Shown in pieces: positions 1 through 5,793 of a DNA stretch of 21,823 nucleotides. This DNA is from Pelargonium nanum (lineage: Eukaryota > Streptophyta > Magnoliopsida > Geraniales > Geraniaceae). The translations under genes and the position numbers were made by a program. The DNA is taken from positions 1 through 21,823 of the forward strand of contig JAYMTF010001696.1 in NCBI GenBank assembly GCA_036897485.1. Reading direction: 5' to 3'. Under the pieces are notes generated by a model. It did no database searches, had not been told where the DNA came from, and saw only the letters and a list, made by a program, of their open reading frames with translations. Position 1 is the first letter of the stretch, and every line of letters begins with the position of its first letter.

Positions 1-21
1 TTCTCTGTTGAAGGTTGACAG

Positions 22-894
22 CATGGTTGTAGGAATCGTACGTATCGCATACGATACGATACACTACCTAAATGATACGTATCGCATAGGTGTATCATGA
101 TTAAGTTTGTATCGTGTGTGAATCGTGTGTATCGTTTTGTATCGTACGTATCGGCGATACAATATGATACGTACGATACATGATTTTGTTGTGATTTCAA
201 GTGAATTGAGTCATTTCCTCTTAGATTTACCGGCAAACCTCATTTAAAAATAAGACAAACATCACTATTTGCTTACACTTCCACTTAAAAGCTTAATATA
301 ATTAAAATTATGTTTAAAAACTGAAATACCGAATAGATTCAATAAAATGCAAAAGGTCATTGCTCATTCATATTAGTTATTGTATTATACTCTTATAGTC
401 TTCTATAAATATCCAAATATCAAGTGAAGTTGATCGATGAAGATGATGAAGTTATGATTTTCTTGGACGGTGACAATGATAATGATGATGATTATAGCAA
501 TGATGATTATGGCTATCCTCTGAAAAATGTTCGAAATGAAGACTAGTTTCTTAATTTATGTTGTGTTTTAAAAATTAAGATTACCATTACAATTTTGCTC
601 TAAAAAAAGAGATTACCATTACAATTTGACTTGTTTGGAACTTTAGATTTGTGATTTCAGATTTTGATTATTAATTTAAAAAGTAATATTTATTTTAGTT
701 CAAGGGTACGATGTTATACATAAAATTACATAACAAAAAATATATATACTTTATACGAAGAAAAGTATTTATAAGTATTATAATTAAAAAATTTGAAAAA
801 TGTTGTGTATCATACGATTCACGATAAAATACGACGCACGATTCAAAAAATAGCTCTAACGATACTCGATACGAATCTCGATTCAATAACTATG
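22..894. mobile_element. Decayed non-autonomous hAT-like DNA transposon
   Basis: The 8-bp direct repeat GTTGACAG lies at 14-21 and 895-902 and encloses an 873-bp segment. The left end reads CATGGTTGTAGGAATCG. The right end, read inward on the other strand, begins CATAGTTATTGAATCG, so the termini are imperfect inverted repeats. Both subterminal zones (about 30-180 and 800-885) are packed with CGATAC/GTATCG words, as in hAT elements with repeated transposase-binding sites. An 8-bp duplication is the hAT signature. No complete transposase is present; a short acidic reading frame sits in the middle (see 418-546). The superfamily call is inference from duplication size and termini. Confidence 0.7.
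418..546 (+). pseudogene. Acidic reading-frame remnant inside the hAT-like element
   Basis: This is an open frame of about 43 codons ending in TAG at 544-546. Its residues are strongly acidic, with runs such as I-D-E-D-D-E and D-N-D-N-D-D-D-Y. It lacks its own start and is preceded by a stop codon in frame. Acidic Asp/Tyr tails are common at the C-termini of plant hAT-type transposases, and its position in the middle of the element fits a leftover tail of such a protein. The composition alone is not diagnostic, and the frame could be chance AT/GA-rich sequence. Confidence 0.25.
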
Positions 895-902
895 GTTGAC
901 AG

Positions 903-1622
903 ATTTACTCTCAAATCGAGAAATCTTTCTTAATTGCATTACTCTTTTATTGTCAACTTATGTCACTGTTTCTCAATATATATTCTCCTATTTACAGAAC
1001 TTGTCAGTCCTTGTGATTATAGGTTTAATAAAGCTGCGGAATTTGTAAAAACTCAAAAAAGGTAAATTTCTTATGTGAATATGTGATTCCTTTCCTGCCG
1101 AGTAGTGATGAAGAAAAACTGTTGAAAAGTTCATTTCCAGAATAGGTAAATATATGTAAAGCTGTTAAGATATGAAGGATGTGGATTGCTAATTCTCTCT
1201 TCCATTCACCTATTATATATCTACTGTGAAAAATAAGCGCGCACACATTAAATTACATAAAAAATTTCCTTGAAAGTTTTGCCGAGTAATTCTGATCTGA
1301 ATTATCAAATAGATGTGATAATAAATTAAGTAGTTTCAGTTTTCATCCTCATCAGAATTGCACTGATAGTGTACACACGCAACAAGCCAAACCAGCCATG
1401 GATTTACTTTTTATTCTTATAAGTTGTCAACACAGATGTGTTGAGCATAGCTAGAAGCCATGCAACCATGACTTTTAATAACACTATTCACAAAACACAG
1501 CCATGCATTACATTATAGTAGGTTCATGTATATTTATTTAGTTGCTGATACCAAACCAGTTCCATGGACTTTCATCACAAACACCACACATATATTTGCT
1601 TAAGATTTTTGTTGAGAACATG
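903..1622. other. AT-rich intergenic stretch, no gene seen
   Basis: I see no supported gene between the hAT-like element and the first peptide gene. Reading frames here lack signal peptides, conserved blocks or splice support. The right part (about 1500-1622) is the 3' flank of the minus-strand peptide gene and holds AT-rich stretches that could serve for polyadenylation, but no single site can be fixed. Confidence 0.5.
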
Positions 1623-1976
1623 TCAATTACAACCCTTAGTAGGATGAATTGGATGAAAATCAGTTGGAAAAATTCGGTGAGTCTCAGTTGAGGATCCCGA
1701 AGGATTGCCATAAGCTTCATAACTGTCATTCTTTTCGCCTTCACTTTTGTTACTACTGTCACTGGTTTTGTTAACAGCTGTTGGCACCGAACCAGTTATA
1801 GGATTCCTGTAAGTAGCTGGCTTTCCAGAGCTACCATTTGGGTTAGCATCAGTTGCACCATTACGGACTTGCTCTAGTTTTCGGGCCCTCTTCTGTAAAA
1901 TAACTCTTGCTGCGTCACCTTGAAGGGACTCTAATACTAACCCAACAACAAAGAGAAGAACAAGTACTGTCTTCAT
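1623..1976 (-). CDS. Small secreted peptide precursor 1 (tandem family)
   Basis: The protein has 117 residues and I do not recognise the family by name. The start is ATG at 1976 (M-K-T-V-L-V-L-L): a splice acceptor ends at 1984, so the longer frame running upstream is translated intron. Residues 1-21 form a hydrophobic signal peptide, with cleavage probably near D-A-A at 21-23. Next comes a basic stretch L-Q-K-R-A-R-K at 27-33. Residues 55-65 are T-Y-R-N-P-I-T-G-S-V-P. A Ser/Asn/Lys-rich spacer follows, then the conserved block Y-G-N-P-S-G-S-S-T-E-T-H-R at 89-101. The C-terminus has one Cys (116); the position of the first Cys of its paralogues is held by Phe. It is probably a secreted precursor releasing a short apoplastic peptide. 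That role is inferred from architecture and from conservation concentrated near the C-terminus. It is the most downstream of three same-strand copies. Confidence 0.8.
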   Translation of the reverse strand: MKTVLVLLFVVGLVLESLQGDAARVILQKRARKLEQVRNGATDANPNGSSGKPATYRNPITGSVPTAVNKTSDSSNKSEGEKNDSYEAYGNPSGSSTETHRIFPTDFHPIHPTKGCN

Positions 1977-1983
1977 GATTAAC

Positions 1984-2080
1984 CTGCAACCAGAATCATA
2001 AATTAGGAGCGTTACTTGACTTGTAGAAAATATTCTATGTACCCAAATGAAGTCATTTTTAAAACTTTCTCCAGACATAC
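1984..2080 (-). other. 5' leader intron of peptide gene 1
   Basis: Read on the minus strand, the donor AATAAG|GTATGT falls at 2080 and the acceptor TTGCAG|GTTAATC ends at 1984, giving a 97-nt intron 7 nt before the start codon. The exon upstream of it (about 2081-2115) has no ATG, so it is untranslated. The same arrangement recurs in both paralogues, which supports the call. Confidence 0.75.
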
Positions 2081-2136
2081 CTTATTTTCTTCTTTGAAGC
2101 TAATCTGACGTATCTTGTTTGATAATTGCAAGAAAA

Positions 2137-2174
2137 TTTATAGAAAGTATCTTAATCATTATGATTAGTGGGAT
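2137..2174 (-). promoter_or_regulatory. Core promoter of peptide gene 1 (TATA plus conserved block)
   Basis: TATAAA on the minus strand occupies 2142-2137. Just upstream (2151-2174) is a block reading, on the minus strand, CCCACTAATCATAATGATTA. A close version stands upstream of the TATA box in the other two peptide genes. Transcription would start about 30 bp downstream, near 2110. Confidence 0.65.
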
Positions 2175-2260
2175 GACATGTTTTCTAATTGTGGCAGTGT
2201 CTAGTTGAGCAATTATGATTGTTTGGTCTCATCAGGCGGAATTTACAGGTACAGCTCCTT

Positions 2261-2310
2261 GCCCTTGGAAGTGGGCACGAAAGCAGTAATTATGTTTCAA
2301 AGGTAAAATC
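2261..2310 (-). promoter_or_regulatory. Distal promoter block shared by the peptide genes
   Basis: The plus-strand sequence includes TTGGAAGTGGGCACGAAAG followed by CAGTAATTATG. Related blocks lie at 3739-3765 and 4988-5030, each about 120-145 bp upstream of its gene's TATA box. Conservation of sequence and spacing marks it either as a retained regulatory module or as part of the duplicated segment. No binding factor is assigned. Confidence 0.5.
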
Positions 2311-3106
2311 AATGGAAGTTTTCAGTAATGCTGTGAGCATTACTTTGTTTTCTTTCAATGCTAATGCTTGATTATGTATCCATTAGAAGTACTAGTTTCA
2401 ATAAGCAAGGGCTGCTCCTAAAGCTGTAACTATGTTAATGCTTGATTCTGTTCTGTGCCCATTATAAGGCTCAGTGTACAGTAAAAATTTCAGTGAGTGC
2501 TTTTATCTATTAGAGATGCAACCAAACAACAATGGTTCTGTAAATGTGGCCTTGATCCAAAGATCCTCGTGGGGATCAACAGGATGAAATACACACCAAA
2601 CAAGACCAACCGGGTTCTTATTGTTTTAGGATAGATATGCTGGAATACTACCATGACAGTTCACAGACACTTGGAAATACCTAAACAATACACATCCTCA
2701 GCTTCTAGTACGTACGCATGCAATTGTCTGTTGAGATTCTTGTTACTGGCCATATCAATGACTTAATTTGTTATCATCTTAATTATCGATTTAAGTTTGG
2801 TTGTGTTTCCAATGTAGGACTTGACAAGCACAGAGTATAGCAATAGGAGATTGATCAATGATGGGTACTGAAATGGAGTTCTTCAAGTTTCATTCTTACT
2901 GATATCGATATGATTAATGACATTCAGATGGATTTAAATGACATCAACTCACATAACTGATATACACATCCAAGCCACAGGTATATATGCATCTAGCTAG
3001 TACTTAACTGTGTCAAGTACATATAAAAAGCAAACTGTGTTTTTGTTCTAGTTATATGATACAAAGTAAACAAGCTAGAAACATGGCATCTTTTTTTATA
3101 AACAGA
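2311..3106. other. Intergenic stretch between peptide genes 1 and 2
   Basis: This is AT-rich DNA upstream of peptide gene 1 and downstream of peptide gene 2. I see no signal-peptide frame, tRNA-like fold or repeat with clear ends. A 40-codon minus-strand open frame at 2503-2625 is noted among the rejected items. Confidence 0.5.
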
Positions 3107-3442
3107 TTAACAGGCTCTTCCACTTCCAGGCCGGCAATCATTTGAATAAGCACGGTGAGTCTCTGTTGATGATCCAGATGGATTGGGATAAGTTCCATAG
3201 TTGTCATTCTTACCTGTATCTTCACCGTCGTTCCCATTACCAGCAGTGCTTTTGTTCTCATTATCAGCATGAGATGCAGAATCTGATGAACCATTCTGAT
3301 CATTTAGCTTACCATAGTTAGATGATAGTTGGTAACCAGTTTTTCCTTTATTCACCTCCACCAAAACAAACCTTCTGCCATCTGCTTGAAAGCATGCCAG
3401 AGCTGATCCTAGAATGAAAACAATTACAAGTACTGTCCTCAT
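3107..3442 (-). CDS. Small secreted peptide precursor 2 (tandem family)
   Basis: The protein has 111 residues and starts at ATG 3442 (M-R-T-V-L-V-I-V), 7 nt after a splice acceptor ending at 3450. The signal peptide is residues 1-20 (A-C-F-Q-A), followed by G-R-R-F-V-L, which resembles the G-R-F-G-L of paralogue 3. The upstream Y-x-N-P-I-T-G-S-V-P block is absent; only a weak trace, N-Y-G-K-L-N-D-Q-N-G-S-S at 42-53, stands in its place. The middle is rich in Asn, Gly, Asp and Ser. The C-terminal block Y-P-N-P-S-G-S-S-T-E-T-H-R (85-97) keeps all eleven residues N-P-S-G-S-S-T-E-T-H-R. It is followed by Cys103 and Cys111, which could form a small disulphide loop. It is probably a secreted signalling peptide. 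That is inference; no known receptor or pathway is implied by the sequence. Confidence 0.8.
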   Translation of the reverse strand: MRTVLVIVFILGSALACFQADGRRFVLVEVNKGKTGYQLSSNYGKLNDQNGSSDSASHADNENKSTAGNGNDGEDTGKNDNYGTYPNPSGSSTETHRAYSNDCRPGSGRAC

Positions 3443-3449
3443 GATCAAC

Positions 3450-3533
3450 CTGCAATAAGAATTCAGACATACAAGTTTTGGAAGTTACCAAATAAGAATT
3501 CTACTCAGATGAACTCAACAATCATTGACTTAC
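3450..3533 (-). other. 5' leader intron of peptide gene 2
   Basis: Read on the minus strand, the donor AAAAGG|GTAAGT falls at 3533 and the acceptor TTGCAG|GTTGATC ends at 3450, giving an 84-nt intron. The acceptor and the 7 nt before the ATG are nearly identical to those of peptide gene 1. The leader exon upstream contains no ATG. Confidence 0.75.
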
Positions 3534-3591
3534 CCTTTTCAGATTTTTGGTGAAACAAGTGACAATATTATATTGGACTCAAGATAGAGAA

Positions 3592-3631
3592 TTTATAGGA
3601 GAACTCCCTTTTCTTAATCATGGTTAGTAGG
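3592..3631 (-). promoter_or_regulatory. Core promoter of peptide gene 2
   Basis: TATAAA on the minus strand lies at 3597-3592. The conserved block at 3613-3631 reads CCTACTAACCATGATTAAG on the minus strand and matches the blocks upstream of the other two copies. A diverged copy of the distal block is at 3739-3765. Confidence 0.6.
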
Positions 3632-3765
3632 AATGAAAAATCTTAAATGATGCCATTAAGAGTACAAAGTGTAGTGGAGTGATGAGTAATCACAATTACC
3701 TGGCCTTATTGGGAGTGCTAGCGTCTGCAATCTGCACGCAAGTGGCCACGAAAGTAGTAATTATG

Positions 3766-4354
3766 GTTAGAAGAAAATAAAACCCCCTGAAGTTATTCAA
3801 TGATGGCGGGCGGTAGATTTACTTCTTATATGTGATTCCATTGATTACTGGTTTGAACAAGTCTGTGCCATCTGATCAAACGTATAGTTTTGATACATTA
3901 TCATCTTGAATTGTCATTCAACATCTATGCAAATGCTGGGAAGGAACACTTAGTTCTGATAATAGTGCTATACTATCAGAACAGCATGCTTAATTTATTG
4001 TTACATTACAAACCGTATATATGAGTATATGTATTCTTTATTCTGATGTATATGCTTTATTCTGATAGCAATATTGATCTTCATACGATTACTGTCAAGA
4101 ATGGCATGTTCATGCTGAATGCTAGTAGTATTGGTACATTACAAACCATACATATAGTAGCAATCCCATGGTTAATTTTATTTATTTCTATAGTGTTCAA
4201 CATGAAATGTGCCGGCTACAAGCCATACATACAATACGACCATTACATTTCTCAGAAACCAAACTAGCTAGTATCACACTATTTGATCAAATACGTAGAG
4301 AGTACACACATATATATGTATTAATCCAATTCCTTGTTCATGAGTACAGGTTCC
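3766..4354. other. Intergenic stretch with small direct and inverted repeats
   Basis: No gene is seen. TACATTACAAACC occurs at about 4002-4014 and again near 4135-4147, each followed by TATA-like sequence. CTTTATTCTGAT occurs twice within 4030-4070. A 9-bp inverted pair GTTCTGATA/TATCAGAAC sits at 3953-3961 and 3974-3982. These look like local slippage or small-repeat debris. The right end is the 3' flank of peptide gene 3. Confidence 0.5.
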
Positions 4355-4702
4355 TTAACACTTAGTTTTGGGATTGACACATTCAGTTTTGTAAGTTCGA
4401 TGAGTCTCTGTGGACGAGCCAGAAGGATTTCCATAAGCTCCATAACTGTCATTCATTTGATCTTCACTCAGGTTACTGCTGCTACTATCATCAACTGTTT
4501 TGTCGCCATTTTTAGCAACAACAGCAGGGACTGAACCAGTTATGGGGTTGCCATAACTAGCTGATTTTCCAGATTTACCATCAACATTGTTGACTCCCAC
4601 AAGGCTCCTAGCTCTCTCTTGTAAACCAAACCTTCCAGCATTAGCTTCAATACATAGTGATAACAATCCCACAATCAACACTACTACAGTTATGTTCTTC
4701 AT
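4355..4702 (-). CDS. Small secreted peptide precursor 3 (tandem family)
   Basis: The protein has 115 residues and starts at ATG 4702 (M-K-N-I-T-V-V-V), after a leader intron whose acceptor ends at 4714. The signal peptide is about residues 1-22, with a likely cleavage after A-N-A. Next comes G-R-F-G-L-Q-E-R-A-R at 23-32, parallel to L-Q-K-R-A-R in copy 1. The upstream block S-Y-G-N-P-I-T-G-S-V-P is at 49-59 and the C-terminal block Y-G-N-P-S-G-S-S-T-E-T-H-R at 90-102, so the precursor carries two related Y-G-N-P blocks. N-D-S-Y just before the second block puts Tyr near an acidic residue, a setting sometimes used for Tyr sulphation; this is speculative. Cys108 and Cys115 end the protein. It is the copy most similar to gene 1 overall and is probably a secreted peptide precursor. 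Confidence 0.8.
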   Translation of the reverse strand: MKNITVVVLIVGLLSLCIEANAGRFGLQERARSLVGVNNVDGKSGKSASYGNPITGSVPAVVAKNGDKTVDDSSSSNLSEDQMNDSYGAYGNPSGSSTETHRTYKTECVNPKTKC

Positions 4703-4713
4703 GTTTGCTTGTC

Positions 4714-4796
4714 CTAAACCAGACCAGCAAAAAACAAAAGCATTAGTACAAATCAAATGAGCTTACAATTGAAGAAATGTTGGGAATAATACATAC
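4714..4796 (-). other. 5' leader intron of peptide gene 3
   Basis: Read on the minus strand, the donor AACTAG|GTATGT falls at 4796 and the acceptor GGTTTAG|GACAAG ends at 4714, giving an 83-nt intron 11 nt before the ATG. The leader exon (about 4797-4840) has no ATG and is Gln/Lys-codon-like purine-rich, as plant leaders often are. Confidence 0.7.
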
Positions 4797-4862
4797 CTAG
4801 TTATCTTTCTTCTTTTGGAGTTGGAGATATTTGATTGATCTTGTTTGGTAACAAGTGGAGAA

Positions 4863-4917
4863 TTTATAGAGAAGGTGTGTTAAGGCTTAAATAACTTAAT
4901 CATGATAATTAGTGGGG
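4863..4917 (-). promoter_or_regulatory. Core promoter of peptide gene 3
   Basis: TATAAA on the minus strand is at 4868-4863. The conserved block at 4895-4917 reads CCCCACTAATTATCATGATT on the minus strand, matching copies 1 and 2. The distal TTGGAAGTGACAAGAATAG block follows at 4988-5030. Confidence 0.6.
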
Positions 4918-5030
4918 AAGGTAAGTTTCTAATCATGGACTAACCACAATGTGTAGTGGACTAACCACAATTTTTTTGCTCTTATTGCTCTTGGAAGTGA
5001 CAAGAATAGTAAGTAATTATTGATTACAGT

Positions 5031-5460
5031 AAAATGAATGGAAATTTTATCAGTAAAAGTGTGAGCTTTAATAGATATTCTTGAAAGAAAAAGTAAAAGT
5101 TTGATTATGTTATCATTAGAGGATTCACCAAGCAAATGCTTGTATATTGGATTCATGTCATATCTTAATAATTGATTTATATACTACTATTATGTAAACA
5201 TTAAAAATAAATAAAAAGTGTGCTCAAAAGTTGATAATCAATCGTAGGGGTTGGAGTAGGAGCTCCTGAGGTTGATGGTGCCAAAGAAAAAGAGTGGTCT
5301 CCTCTGACTCTCCATGTGGATAATGTATCAATTATTCACAAAAATAAATTATGAAACCTACTCACTACCACTGGAAAAAACTAAAATTTGCTTAAACACA
5401 ATAAATAGATTTCAAGATAAAGACAAATAAACCAAGGGTCAAGCTTTGACATATAAGGAT
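5031..5460. other. Divergent intergenic region between peptide gene 3 and SOQ1
   Basis: No gene is seen. This AT-rich stretch separates two genes transcribed away from each other, so it holds distal control sequence for both. I cannot identify a specific element. Confidence 0.4.
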
Positions 5461-5466
5461 AATCTA

Positions 5467-5693
5467 GAGCCGGCAAAAGGGTACCGACCCGCCAGTACCC
5501 GAAACCCATCTCATTTTGGGTTGTGTTCGGGTCTGAAATTATTAACCCGAAAAATAGGGACGGATATACCTACAAAAATAATGCATTTGATGTCTAAAAC
5601 TCGAAACTATAAGTCTATACTCTTAACCGATCTGATCAACCCTACAACCCTTTAGGGTCGGGTTTGGGTTGATGAACCCAAACCCGACCCTAA
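5467..5693. repeat. GGGTCGGG/CCCGACCC-rich repeat fragment ending in a perfect hairpin
   Basis: The segment opens with GCCGGCAAAAGGGTACCGAC and repeats ACCCG/CGGGT words. It ends in a perfect inverted repeat: TTAGGGTCGGGTTTGGGTT at 5652-5670, a 4-nt loop GATG, and AACCCAAACCCGACCCTAA at 5675-5693. This composition resembles termini of small plant DNA transposons. No target duplication was found, so the element type is open. It sits about 100 bp upstream of the SOQ1 start codon, inside the promoter or leader. Confidence 0.55.
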
Positions 5694-5793
5694 CGTAACC
5701 AAAATGGAGGGCAATTTCATCAAATCAGTTCCAAACGTAATCAAATCCCCTCCCTCTCCCAGAGTTGAACACAGACACACACCCACCAAAGCC

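Noticed and set aside
1025..1246. A 73-residue minus-strand open frame as a possible fourth peptide gene
   Set aside because: It has no signal peptide, no N-P-S-G-S-S block, no TATA or leader intron like the other copies, and an AT-driven composition.
1977..2078. An upstream in-frame ATG giving peptide gene 1 34 extra N-terminal residues
   Set aside because: That stretch lies within the leader intron (GTATGT donor at 2080, TTGCAG acceptor at 1984), and the signal peptide begins at the ATG at 1976, as in the two paralogues.
2503..2625. A 40-codon minus-strand open frame with protein-like residues (N-P-V-G-L-V-W and following)
   Set aside because: It has no start codon, no splice-linked neighbour and no recognised similarity; it is too short to support as a gene.
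3953..3982. A 9-bp inverted pair as a regulatory hairpin or terminator
   Set aside because: It is short, has a 12-nt AT-rich loop and lies in intergenic DNA without a transcribed context; such pairs are expected by chance.
4046..4534. Plus-strand open frames opposite and downstream of peptide gene 3
   Set aside because: They are short, rich in residues from AT-rich codons, and partly antisense shadows of the conserved minus-strand gene.
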